DNA from: Larimichthys crocea
Taxonomy: Eukaryota; Chordata; Actinopteri; Sciaenidae
Assembly (NCBI RefSeq): GCF_000972845.2
Contig: NC_040022.1
Coordinates: 4,009,501-4,073,500, forward strand
DNA: 64,000 nt
Reading direction: 5' to 3'
A program made the position numbers and the translations under genes. Positions 13,850 through 24,899 of this stretch are shown here, piece after piece. How positions within the stretch are numbered: the first letter of the stretch is position 1; each line of letters begins with the position of its first letter. The notes below the pieces were generated by a model, which was not told where the DNA came from, made no database searches, and saw only the letters and a list, made by a program, of their open reading frames with translations.

Positions 13850-15950
13850 GGCACACGGAGACCGGGCCCCTGTCCGCTTTCCATTCACTCAGTCCAGGAA
13901 CTCGATGTAAAGCTTCTAGTTTTGATCTGGAATGACAGTGACAGTGAGAGAGTGGCAGGAGTGTGTCTTTTCTCTGGAGCTATCAAATGGTTGATCAAAT
14001 CAAGATAATTAATAGTTTAGAATTCAGATCATTCAACTAGCTGGAAACCTTTTAAAAAAATTATATGTAAGTGACTCTGTGGGTCCAGCTGATGATTGCA
14101 AATGAATTAAAGATCAATTATCGGTTTATGTTTCTACAGTTTGCACTGGGCTGAGACTGTCTGTGTTGGGTGAAAATAAAGTTCAGTTCTGACCACACAA
14201 ACATGATGAGCTTTAACACGTAGAGCCTGACATCACAACATCAGATGACATTTTTATACCTCGTTCCAAACTCCAGAAAAAAAACATTTTTCTTGCATAT
14301 TTTTTGAGATCCAAGTACAAACCTTTTCAGTGTAGCCAACTGCACAGCTTTAACCCCACCACAAAGTCAGTCATATCTTTTTAAACTAATTGTATGAATT
14401 AATTTGTACACAAATTAGCTTTATTTAGCTTTTTCCATAGTTTCATCTTAAATCTTCAATCCAGTTCGAAGACTGGATTGAAGATTTAGCTTTTAACTTT
14501 CAACTAACTCTTTAGCTTTTAACTGTAAAATTAACAGATTTAGCAGATACATTATGAGGTAAATATAAAAATACTTATTTAGAAAAAAAGATTTATATCG
14601 ACTAGAATAACTGCTGCTTTAATGTAGCAAATGTTATGTCACAGTAAAGGTCTTCTTGCTTCATTAAAATAAGTAAGTTTTGTTTGGTTATTCCTTGTTG
14701 CTCTCTAAAAAGTCGTTCCAGAATATTACAGTTAGAAATGACACCACAACAATAATTTCTACACACGGTCACATGTTAGTTTTAAACACATTTGTACCTG
14801 TTCATGAATCTTAAAAGAAATGAAATATTGTTCATACTATCATGAACTTATTATTTCCACAGTAAAATGCTGTTAATGAAAACACACTTATGTTACTTAA
14901 CTAAAATAGTTAAACTTACCTCAAATCTATTGTTTACAACAAGCTAATCAAATAGCTAATTTAAAAGAACAAAATCTAAAAAAAACCACATCTTTAAATA
15001 CTTCTGTTAGAAAAATGTCTTTTACATTAATGAGTCTTCTAAACATTTGTCATTTTTTTGTATTTACTAGTTTGCAGTGTGTCATTGTTTTATGATGGTG
15101 AGGGAATTACTCTTTTTTTCTCACATATGTATACACACAAATAAATGCTTTTGTTGGATAGAAGTAAAATAATTAGTTCAGCTGAAATGCTGTAAATAAT
15201 TTTGTTCTCCTTTTTTTTTAAATCAGTTTTTTGTATGTAATATTTTTTTTTTGTCATGTGAGACATCTTTACTTTGTTTTAAAAACAGATGCAGAACAGG
15301 AGAATGTTCTTCAGCTTTTCACTCTTATAAAAATCCAAATAAGATGCCAATATTTAGCATGTTATTTGAAAAATACAGCTCATCCATTCTTGGAATCAGA
15401 ATCACTGTGAATCACCTCTGGACTATACACTGTTTCCTTTCTAATTATCACATAGTGAGAATCTCTCTTTTTTTTGGAAACAACTGCTTGATTTGAGACC
15501 TTTTCCATTGATGGTTTTGTTCTTGTTGCAGCAGGGTGTGGCCTGTCTCAATGAACCTTGATGCTTTAATTAGGAAAGATTGATTTCCAGGACAAACGCT
15601 TTGAAATGTTCCAGTATCTTCAAATGATTTAGTGCTGTCACCAGCTCCTCTCTCTGTCATTAACTTATTTAAAAATCTCACATGTGCACGCCTCTGCCTG
15701 ATTAGTTCCCAGCAGTTTTGGGGGTATTTGATGTCTCTCTTTTTTTTTGGATATGTCTCTTATGATACAAATACAGCTCGTGAGCTTGAGAACGTGGCAC
15801 ACTACTTTTGTTTTTAATCTCTTTTTAACCGACACACACGCTTCGGTTTCGTGCCACATCACAGCCCCGTAGGTTGGAGCCTGGAAATTAGAAACAAATG
15901 TAGTGTAAAGGGTTACAGCTCTGGATTTCAGCTCGTCGTTTTCATACAGG
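13850..15950. other. Non-coding stretch
   Basis: AT-rich DNA with homopolymer runs (for example 15212-15220 and 15243-15252). No exon is supportable. The notable element is the hairpin at 14449-14488, listed separately. Confidence 0.5.
14449..14488. repeat. Perfect inverted repeat (17-bp stem, 6-nt loop)
   Basis: Left arm 14449-14465 (TAAATCTTCAATCCAGT) is the exact reverse complement of right arm 14472-14488, separated by TCGAAG. On a random basis a 17-bp perfect stem at this spacing is unlikely. It could be a cruciform-forming palindrome, the core of a decayed foldback element or a structured RNA. It is shorter than a normal pre-miRNA stem. Confidence 0.9.
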
Positions 15951-15959
15951 AATCTTATT

Positions 15960-17830
15960 AATCCCGCCGCCTTTACCTGTCGAGCACGGAGAGTGCCGCG
16001 GGCAGGAGCCGGTGTTCAAACCTACAGAGGAAGGCTCATATTTTTCCCCTCCTCGCTGCCATACTAACACCCCTCTTCTTCTCCTCCATGCTGTATTTCA
16101 TGGCACACATCCTATAGTATAACCCCCCTCCCTTCCTCCCTCTTCTCTTCTCTTCTCTTTCTTTCTCTGCTCTCGCGCAGAGCTGCGCGCTGCCTCCAGC
16201 CCCTCCCACCCCTCGCGCCGCTGTAGTAACTCCAGAGTAGTTTGGACGCACTTTGTGAATGGAGGGGACGCGCTCGCGCTCCTCCGCTCTCTCTGAGAGA
16301 TGAGGGAAGGTGCGCGCGAGTTTAAGGTGGACGTTGTAGTGAAAGAGGAGTTGTGACACCGGCTGTGCCGCGGTGGTGGTGGTGGTGGTGGTGGTCTTTA
16401 TTAAACATGCAGCATGGCTTCTATCTGCCGTGGAGGACCTCCGGCTGTACCGGGTCTGTGCGCGCGCACGCATATGGAGGTGTGTCCCCGCGCGGCGAGT
16501 GGCGGCGGACTACAACTTCATTACACAGTGCAACTGTGTAGTAATTATATCTGGACGTGTGTAGCACAGCGGTGTGACTGAGACCAACATACCGCCTACA
16601 TGTATGAGCCATGTTCATATAATGGCGCCTGTGACCGCCCTCCTCCTCCTATGTGCCCCGTTCTGCTCAATTCTCCGCTGTCACGTGACTGTACGCTCAT
16701 TGTAGTAAATGGGCGTTGGTCAAGATGGCCGTCTACACATGTATGTGTGAGGGAGAGGGAGGGAGAGAAAGGGGGGGGAGGCGGAGATGGCGTGTAACTG
16801 AAACACAGTCTGGAAACAGCACATATGATACAAGCGGTCCTCAGAGCGACATATAAACCCTCCGCACTGTGCCCGGCTCTTTGTGCGCAGCTTTCAGTAT
16901 GAACGAAGAAGAAGAGCCGCCTGTCAGGGGGCTGAGCGGTCACGTAATGAACGGCCTGTAGCCACAAAGACAACACTCTTATCACTTTGTTTGTTTGTTG
17001 TGAGGCTCTCGTCATATAGACTGAACACCCACATCATGTCCTCCCGTGTCTTCCACTGTAGTGACGTTAATTGTGCTGTTTTCAGGTGTGTAATTAAGCT
17101 GACCAACCGAGCACGGCTGATAATACCGCCTAAAGCCTTATTTAAAGTGCGTATGTCGTCAGGTTACACTACTGTACAAGAAGCCGTTTTTCAGTTTCTA
17201 TAAGTTCCGTTCATTAAAGAAAACCACATAGACTCATTGTACCGCCGCCCAGCACCGTGCCCGTAACGTGAAATGGCTATAGGCATCACAAAATGGCGAG
17301 TGGAGCGGGAGGGAGGGAGTGAGGGGAGCAGGCAGCACAGCTGAGGGAAGAGCTGGTGGAGCTGGTGGAGGTGTTGAGTGCTTCACCAGCTCATCTCAGT
17401 TAACAGGCTCCAACCGGCGGAGATGTACGGTCCACAATAAATCACATAACCCGTGTCTTCTAAGTGACATTTAAGTGAACTTCCTGTAAACCGAGGGTTC
17501 GAAACCAGCTCGGAGCTGGTCCAGCGGACCACGACCCGAGTCACAGGCTCGGTTAAAACGTCACAGCATGAGCCGCGACTTGATTCCGTGCATTAATCAG
17601 CGTGTGAAACCGTAAAACGGGTGTAATTACACAACGGCCGAGGCTGAGTCAGTTTCTCCTCAAAATGGAGCTCGTCGCCTCTCCAAAATGGAGTCAGTGT
17701 GGAGAACAGAGCCTGAACTTTGGCCCGGACTGTTGCACCCCCCTACCCGCCCTCTCTTTTACTCTAAATGAATTCCAGAACAGAGGCCTCCCTCTCCAAC
17801 ACGTCGCCCACCCCACGTTAAATTAAACAC
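15960..17830. promoter_or_regulatory. CpG-rich island with promoter-like motifs
   Basis: This is the largest CpG-dense block in the non-coding 29 kb, in sharp contrast to AT-rich surroundings. It contains CACGTG (16682-16687), two YY1-like motifs (CAAGATGGCC at 16721, AAAATGGCG at 17290), two AAAATGGAG motifs near 17663 and 17686, a (GTG)n run at 16371-16394 and a TATA box at 16852. No igf2bp1 coding exon lies inside. It may be an internal igf2bp1 promoter, the promoter of an unannotated non-coding RNA, or an enhancer. Direction is not determined by CpG content; the TATA box points to plus. Confidence 0.55.
16852..16857 (+). promoter_or_regulatory. Candidate TATA box
   Basis: TATAAA inside the CpG island. 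It is followed about 30-45 nt downstream by a pyrimidine-rich CTCTTTGTGCGCAGCTTTC stretch suitable for initiation, then an ATG at 16899 that opens a 20-codon frame (16899-16961) beginning MNEEEEPPV. The short frame may be a leader ORF or chance. Confidence 0.35.
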
Positions 17831-17839
17831 TCTTCTTTT

Positions 17840-18120
17840 GGACAGCAGGACGATGAACGTGTGTTCAAGTGTCATTTAAGGAGGAGCACACAGCAAGAGA
17901 CTTTACGCACGTATGTGTTTATATGCGTTTCTAGGCGTGTGCGTATTTATAACACTTCTATGTATACCGTGGTAGGAGCATCAATTCTAATAATTACCAT
18001 TATAATAAAATTCTGTTAGAAATAATCACAGTATGTACATATTGTGACTGTTTAGGCTGAACAGATGTTTCTTTTCTTTTTTTTTTCATAAAGGGGGCAT
18101 GCAGTAAAAATAAGTTGTTT
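17840..18120. other. Non-coding, nothing recognised
   Basis: Flank of the CpG island grading into AT-rich DNA. No exon or repeat identified. Confidence 0.4.
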
Positions 18121-18260
18121 TATTTTATTTAATCTTTATTTAATCAGACAGCCTCATTCAGATTAAGATCTCTCTTCCAGGAGAGACCTGAGAGCAAGAC
18201 ATATTAACAAAACATAATCTGCAGATTCAGTTACAAGAATCACAAGAAAAAACATCAGAT
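18121..18260. repeat. Teleost interspersed repeat fragment
   Basis: Contains TTTAATCTTTATTTAATCAG, then CTCATTCAGATTAAGATCTC and GAGAGACCTG. This sequence pattern is widely dispersed in fish genomes. Identification is by memory of the pattern, so the family name is left open. Confidence 0.5.
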
Positions 18261-18653
18261 AATAAACCTTAAATCTCCAAAGGGAATGCAGATCTCAAGT
18301 TTGAGGTCAGTTTGCTTTTTATTTCTTTCTTTAGATGGAATTAACTCCAAAGTACCTGAAACCAGTTCTGCCAAAATTAGTGCGTACATGAGGGATGTAA
18401 GGTGGGCCAGTTACTGGACTGTGTAATAAGTAGATTTACAAGAGACTATAGATATGAGATAGTTTTGAAGCTTACATAAGCTTACATAACATGAGATTCT
18501 TATTTCTTATTGACTGTAGGAAGTCCAGAAAACAGAAAAGATATTCAGAATTCTCTCTCACACATAGGTAAATATTGCATTGTGCCTTTGCAGATAGCAT
18601 CAGAGCTGTGAGACCCCTCCACAATGCTCATGCTGGCATCATTATTAAATTCT

Positions 18654-18750
18654 GATTGGACAAGACTGATCCTTAAGTAGGGTGCAGTGGGCCAATGAGA
18701 CTGCAGCAAGTGAGTGAGATGACCTTTCCTCTATAAATCTGAGCCAATCA
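18654..18750 (+). promoter_or_regulatory. CCAAT-box cluster with TATA-like element
   Basis: Three CCAAT boxes within 100 bp: ATTGG at about 18655, CCAAT at about 18691 and CCAAT at about 18745. CTATAAATC lies at about 18731. The spacing suggests NF-Y binding. The last CCAAT lies downstream of the TATA-like element, so the arrangement is not a clean plus-strand promoter. No gene follows directly. Confidence 0.3.
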
Positions 18751-19199
18751 GAGAGTGATGACAGCGATGATAGGGGGCTGTGTGTGTCTCCTTCTGTTAC
18801 TCTGTGTAAGATTCCAGGTTGTAACACATTAAGCGTCATTAGTTCTAATAATAATTGTGATGTATAGGTGATGTTGTGCACAAGCTGAACGCTTTCAGAA
18901 ATGGCCGTCTGAGAGATGTAGCAGAGCTCTGATCAGCGTGGCACCCGGGTACATTACATTTGTCTTATATTTGTCACAAAGGAAGTGGAGCGCATATCAA
19001 TGGGATTTCAGGGATTGGTACTGTTCGTAAGGGTCACCCAGAGGTGTGAAATGAGCATCTCTCCTCACTCTTTCAACAAAACCTGTCCATCCAGCCTGCA
19101 TCTCCATCTGGGATGTCGTGACTACACTTTACTCTTGACATCAGCTGTCAGACATGAGTGCAGCAGTTCTGTCTCTTTTTTAAAAACACACTAGCTCTC

Positions 19200-19560
19200 C
19201 TGCCTTGCTGTCTTCTCCACATATTTACAGCCTGTAGTACGCACTCTCTTTCACCGACTGACCAGCATCCAGTCGCAGCATCCCTGCCTCCTCCTTGAAC
19301 TTCCTCCTCTTCCTCTCTTCTCCCTCAGCTCTGATCCCACAACCTCCTCTTTCTCCTCCCTCCCTCCCTCTCTCCCTTCTTCCCTCCTCCTGCCTGTACC
19401 GTCTATTTAAAGCCCTCATACAGTGTTACATCCACTGGAATTTTCCCTCCAGCCTTCAGCACCAGGGGAAGGCTTGGAGGAAAAAATTCCAGGAGAGGAA
19501 GGGATAGAAGAAAGAGAGGGAAAAAAAGGAGAGCTGCAGAAAAGGGTGGGAAGATGGGCA
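19200..19560. other. Purine/pyrimidine-asymmetric stretch
   Basis: A CT-rich segment (19285-19395) flips to a GA-rich segment (19460-19555), giving long spurious frames on both strands. No domain is visible. Confidence 0.5.
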
Positions 19561-19739
19561 ACATTGGACGAGAGCCGAAATGAGAGAGAAGAGAGTTTAC
19601 ACTCTGCAAATAAAATTCTTGGCAGAACAAGAATTCAGAACAATAAGCTGTTTGAGAGTAATGATGATGGACACCTTTTAAATCATGTGTTCATATAAAA
19701 GTAAAAAGAAAATGTAATGTCAAATATACAGAAAATAAT

Positions 19740-20560
19740 GTATTGGATCAATCTCCCTCAAATGTAGCCAAATCCTCTCTCTAAGCTGCCCCCCTGGCAC
19801 AAAAATCCTGGCATGGTTCTGCACAAAATTTGGCACCACAGATTTATAACTCCTGTTCATAATAATCACCTTTTCTCCCAACCCAGACTGGATTCTACAT
19901 TTTCTCTGTGCTTTAAAAATATAATTTCCACTATTAATTATATATCTGAAAGATACAACTCATCCCATCTGTTCTGCAGCTAAAACGAGCAACCCAAATT
20001 TTCCTAAATCACCACTAGAATCCTGTATATGAAGCAATCCTGCACACACCATTAAAGGTTAATGAATTCATATCCCAAATATATTAAATTATCAACTCAA
20101 TTACTGGGACTAATATTGTCAAAATGAAAGTGAATCATGAAAAAGAACTCAATGCAAGTAAACCCATTTCATTTTGGAACCAGGCCCTAATTATGGTCAA
20201 TAAAAGCTAATTTTGTTTACAGTTAAATATATTAACATTTCATGTTACTGCATCGCCTGCAGTCCAAAATGTACTCGGTAACTGCAGAAGATTGTAAACA
20301 CATGTTCTGGTTCTGCACCACAACAAAACAATATTTAAAGTCTTCTCAGAGTTCCTCCATCTAAATAATAGAAATAAAATAAAATATTCATTTATTATAA
20401 TTGATGTGCATCTATGGTTTTCAGAAGATCAAACTTTAAACGATTTCTCGACCTGTATGGCACGTAGAGAATCCTTTTGGCTGTGGTCGAGGGATCTAGT
20501 GTTCTTTCAAAAATGTGACAAATTTAGTCTGATCATAAATCTAAAATAAATTCATAACTT
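19740..20560 (+). mobile_element. Decayed LINE (L1/Tx1-like) 3' remnant
   Basis: Short plus-frame pieces resemble the C-terminal end of a non-LTR retrotransposon ORF2. In particular, around 20255-20335 the translation reads TAEDCKHMFWFC, matching the pattern of a Cys/His-containing C terminus preceded by RLQSKMYS. Many stops and frameshifts show it is dead. The clade assignment is tentative and the limits are approximate. Confidence 0.4.
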
Positions 20561-20699
20561 GTTCAACCACTTACTTGTTTAACACCCTCCTGCAATTTAT
20601 TTAGTTTTACATGGCATTTGGCTTTGTGCGATTTGTTCTGTTTTGGGGGGAATTTTGGATTTAGGAAAACAGAAATTTACAAGAATAAAGACAATTTAA

Positions 20700-22180
20700 A
20701 AAGAAAACATGTTCCCTTTTAACTACTATGAGTATTCAGGAGGGGACCCTAGAGAGTAACATAATAAAAAGTGAGCTTGATGAAAAGTGACTTAATAAAC
20801 CTCAATGATTGATATATGTCCTGCACCTGTGTCACCTGTAGTACAATCAAACAGAGATTTTTTTTTTCTTTACCTGACTTCAACTCTCTCCTCCCTGCAC
20901 CAATATTCATTCAAGCAGCATCTAATTTAGCAGCTCTGCAGTGCAGAGACCAGTGATGGTGGTCAGTGAGTGGAGCTCTGAAGGTGTTTTAGCTGATGGG
21001 AAGACGGGTCGGGGTGGTGGTGGGATTAGATGATAGGATAACCAGGTTAAGTGTGCACGCTGGATGATTTTGTTTGGTTGCCTCAACCCACTCGTTCCTC
21101 ACCATTAGCAATAAAAAATTCATCTGTGATTTTTATGCTGGCTATAGCTCTTATAAAATATTAACCCCCTGTACTTCCTTTAGCCTGCAGCCAGCGTTTG
21201 CTTCGTACGAGGGGACATTTGAGAGCAAGCTGTGTTGTTGTAGGGGGTTTTGCAGGATATGGTCATACTGGACTGTGTTTCTAGACAGATGAAACCTGAG
21301 CAGTTCCAGTCATGTTTCTTTTAACTGCTCTAGCTCCAGAGACGTGACAGTGATTTCATTGAAGTGACTCAGTGTAGTTTCCCAAATTGCAAAATGTTGG
21401 ACTGCTCATATGTGGTGTTTTAACTTGAGGTGGAAATTCTTCTCATTCTTCTGAGTTAAATCATTTCATCTCAGGGGAAGAGGACTGTGGTACCTTATCC
21501 TCTTCTAAACATTACCAGAATTGTTTGGCATCAGCTAACCAAGAGCATTTGGAACGTTTCTTGTGGTGCAGGCGGCCTATGAAATTAGCCTGAGTGATCA
21601 GATATTGTGTTGTTTGGTCATTTCTATCGATCCAGACTAACTAACTGATGACGTTGTGCGTGGACAATAAACTTGCAACTTTGAAGAGAGAATGTCTTCA
21701 TTCACCAAAGAGGGCCGCCTTGAAATTGTGCACAGCCTTGAATTTATGCAGCGTCCTTTCACTTTGTTTATTGAGTCTGTTATGCTGATTTGTTTAGCGT
21801 GGACCGGAAGCGCTGTGGTTTATTATGCTGCTTGTTGGTGAGGTCACTTGAGACCCTAGCAGACGATGACTAATGCTCGGCGCAGTGAAACTGTGGATAA
21901 AAGGCTTTGCGATGTATCGATGAGCACTTGTGTAGCCGTCAGTTGCAGCAGTTTGTGAACACTTTGTTTCTCCTTTTTACTGGGAGAGCGTTTGTCTCGG
22001 CGTCAGGGAGTCAGGCTCGTCCAGCTGCATCACCCTGACGGTCTGTTTCACTGAATGTGCAGCCTGTTATCTGCTGGAGACCTGAAGAACACAGTGTGGC
22101 TTCTTGTTGCCCTCTTTATGAGTTTGTTTTGACGCAGCAGATTCTTACCCTATTTGACAATTATGGATGCATAAGGCAAG
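20700..22180. other. Non-coding, nothing recognised
   Basis: No exon, RNA gene or repeat could be assigned. The short frames have no recognisable domain. Confidence 0.4.
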
Positions 22181-22189
22181 GCACGGCAA

Positions 22190-22262
22190 ATTTATTTATA
22201 TAGCGTGTCTCATATCTAAAGGCAACCCAAAAGTGCTTCACAGGGTCCCTTCTTTCCCTTGT
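22190..22262 (+). repeat. Teleost retroelement tail fragment
   Basis: Contains GGCAAATTTATTTATATAGC followed by AAAAGTGCTTCACAGGG, a pattern common as the 3' tail of dispersed fish retroelements (typically ATTTATATAGCACATTTC and CAAAGTGCTTTAC). The family is not named. Confidence 0.5.
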
Positions 22263-23049
22263 ACACTAAGGACTTTCCAAATATGTCTCATCAGTATGTC
22301 TGAATATTTACCTGATTTAGCACCTGGAAATAGTAGTCAACACCTGCCATCTGGGTTGCACACGCTCGGCTGGAAAAGATGTCAGTCATATCCGTCAAAC
22401 TTGCTTTTTTGTGCCTTTGAAAATTCCCACAGGGAGTGGTAAGATACTACCACACACACAGTCACAGTCACGCATTATCCCTCCATTTCATCGTCTTATT
22501 TGATCGAAGATTTTGGACCACATTATGTGTGGCTTCATGCCCATGTTACTCTGTGTGTGTGTGTTTATTATATGAATGTGTGTCTGCTGGGAACAGTTTT
22601 CATTGACCTTTCAGCTCGTAATCTGTCTCTGTCTGACTCTCAGATTTAATCAGCTTAAAACAAGCACTACTGCTAACCATACTGTAACACACACACACAC
22701 TTCACGTTTCCCAGAAACTTTCGTGTTAGCGTTGTACTCATTAAGCTTACGACACCGAGCGGATGGATGCAGAGCTTTATAGGAGAGCCAGTGAACCAGT
22801 TGCTGGTGCCTTACTGTGTATTTATAGTGAGCGACATGATGATCAATAAGTCACCAAAGGTCTATTCACGGCCAGAAAGAAATACTCCACTTCTAACTGC
22901 CATTAGTTATGACAATGATAAATCTAAGCAAACATGGATTTTGTTGCTTTCCGTTGAGATTTTAAAATGTTTAAATAACCTGAAAAATTAGGTGTTCATT
23001 TATGGGCTGAAATCTTATGAAAACAGTGTAGTTTTTGTTTTTATAGATA

Positions 23050-23260
23050 CATGATTTTCACAGGACATAGCTGATTTGTTACACATGAATGTCAAATTAA
23101 TATATGTTCTAATAATTCTTAAATTCACATGTAAAATGTCTAAAACGCACATGTGTCTGTATTATGTGAATTATTTCACATGTAAAACTGAAAGTAAATT
23201 GATCACATCAGCAAAAAAAGTTTTTACATGTAATATCTCACATTTTATATAGAAAATATT
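23050..23260. repeat. CACATGT-rich inverted repeat block
   Basis: Several interleaved copies of TTCACATGTAAAA and its reverse complement occur at 23125-23240. This suggests a small foldback or MITE-like repeat. Boundaries and family are unknown. Confidence 0.35.
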
Positions 23261-24049
23261 ATAAAATCTTTTTTAGGCGTTCTGGCTGCTATCTGAATAT
23301 GTTTCCCTGTAAGCTCTTTACCCTACTGGCTGATAAATGGACTTAGTATTTGGACCTTTTTTAAGTATTTCTTTGGTGGTACTTGGGAATTTGCTCATTA
23401 TGCCTAAATGGACTATGTTGCATAACATTTCATCCAAGACAAGACTGCATTTGTGGTGTTGCGCCACAGACACAAAGTGGTGAAAGTAACTGTGTGAAAA
23501 ACAAAACAAGACCTCATCAACACCTGACTGGTTGAAGCATACTTTGGATTTTATGAGCTGACTGGTTCCACCCGGATACTAGGGCTGCTCGATTATGGAA
23601 ATAATCAATATCATGATTATTTTGGTCAATATTGAAATCATGATTATTCAAGAGATTAATTTTGAGTTTCACAATGCATTTATTCAGCATTTCTCTCCCT
23701 CTCAAAAAACACTTTGTTATTGATGCTTTATGCAAAATATTCAAATTGAAAATACATTTTGGCTACAAATATGTACTTTACAGCTGTTTTGCAATGTATA
23801 AAGCATTAAATCAATAAAATAAATATACTTTATGGAACATTAATTAAGGCATAGAAAAACATAAATGTATCCAAAATAAACTAAGGATCCAGCTGCTCTG
23901 CAAATTCTCTATATTTATAGAACAAAATAAATATAATAATAAGCATAAGCATCAATAAGCAATAAGCTTACAATCTTCAAACCCTCACCCTCGACTGTAT
24001 TAATGGGTTGCATATCTTTAGCTAAGAAATATCCAAGGGCAGCTGTTAG

Positions 24050-24390
24050 GCCCCCGTTTACACGTACACGGGTATTTTAAAAAAGAGACATTTCCCTTTG
24101 TTTGTATCTTTTACACGCAAACGGTGAATTTGCCTCTGAAAACGAATCGAGTTTTAGGCAGCTGACGCACCAAAAGTGCGACCAGTGTTTACCTTTTGCT
24201 ATGATGATGATCATGGAAGCAGCCGCCCATTGGCTTGGCGTAGTTATGATGGCGCTCGATGGCGTATTTATGCGGGTTGATGTAAATGAAAACTTTTTTG
24301 AAAACGATGCTATGTGCACGATGTTATTTTGGAAAACGGAGGGAGGGAAATATTTGTTTCTCAACATACCCGGCTATGTGTAAACGTAGC
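24050..24390. mobile_element. Nested MITE inside the hAT remnant
   Basis: The left end around CCCGTTTACACGTACACGGG and the right end, whose reverse complement reads CTACGTTTACACATAGCCGG, form imperfect terminal inverted repeats of about 30 bp around a 340-bp body that is more GC-rich than the host element. It ends within the transposase reading frame. No confident target-site duplication is seen. Confidence 0.5.
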
Positions 24391-24622
24391 ATAATGTCTT
24401 GTGCTTCTCCGAACTTGTCGGATAAAGAGTCGCATTAAACAATGTGTCTGTGATCGATGACTGAGTTTGCGTTGACGTCTTGCTGGTTGTGGCACTGGCT
24501 TTGTCTTTTTGTTTCTTTATTAATTTGTTGTGAGTGACTTTGTGCTTTTGTTTGAGATGGTTGAATAAATGTGTAGTGTTACCAAGAGGAGCAGCTATTA
24601 CCTTGTAGCAAATCTTGCACAT
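24374..24622 (-). pseudogene. Truncated hAT transposase, BED zinc-finger N terminus
   Basis: An 82-codon minus frame begins with MCKICYKVIAAP and continues with a Cys-x2-Cys, then HLFNHLKQKH, the BED-type zinc finger layout that binds transposon ends. After the finger comes a Lys/Thr/Ser-rich linker. The last residues derive from the nested MITE, so the frame is cut there. The catalytic core is absent. Confidence 0.6.
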
Positions 24623-24899
24623 TGTGTGCTGCTGCTTCTCGTCGGCTTCTTCTCATTTGCTTTCAATCTCACTCGTTGTTTTTGAACACCAAACGACACA
24701 CCTCACTCTTCAGCTGCGTGAGGGAGTATGGGCTATCCTGTGAGTCAGCGGAAATTCTCTCAGAAATTGTGTAATGAAAAGTGGAAAATAAATCGTTTAA
24801 ACTCGATTATATGATTTTTGAGATCGTTTGACAACAAAATCAAAATCATGATCAAAATTCGATTAATTGCACAGCCCTAATATCAACTGCATCAAATGC

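Larger units (their letters stand above)
23580..24879 (-). mobile_element. hAT-type DNA transposon remnant
   Basis: The left end TAGGGCTGCTCGATTA (from 23580) is an inverted match to the right end, whose reverse complement reads TAGGGCTGTGCAATTA (to 24879). The remnant of a BED zinc-finger transposase N terminus lies on the minus strand near the right end (24374-24622), the expected location if the element is transcribed right to left. Terminal sequence and BED finger together point to the hAT superfamily. No clear 8-bp target duplication is visible. A second inverted-repeat element sits inside (24050-24390) and most of the transposase is missing. Confidence 0.6.

Noticed and set aside
17496..17506. 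GGTTCGAAACC, resembling a tRNA B box
   Set aside because: No A box or acceptor-stem pairing upstream at the right distance; it does not fold as a tRNA.
24102..24383. 93-codon plus frame within the nested MITE
   Set aside because: No domain; it spans the inverted-repeat ends and is best explained as chance within the element.
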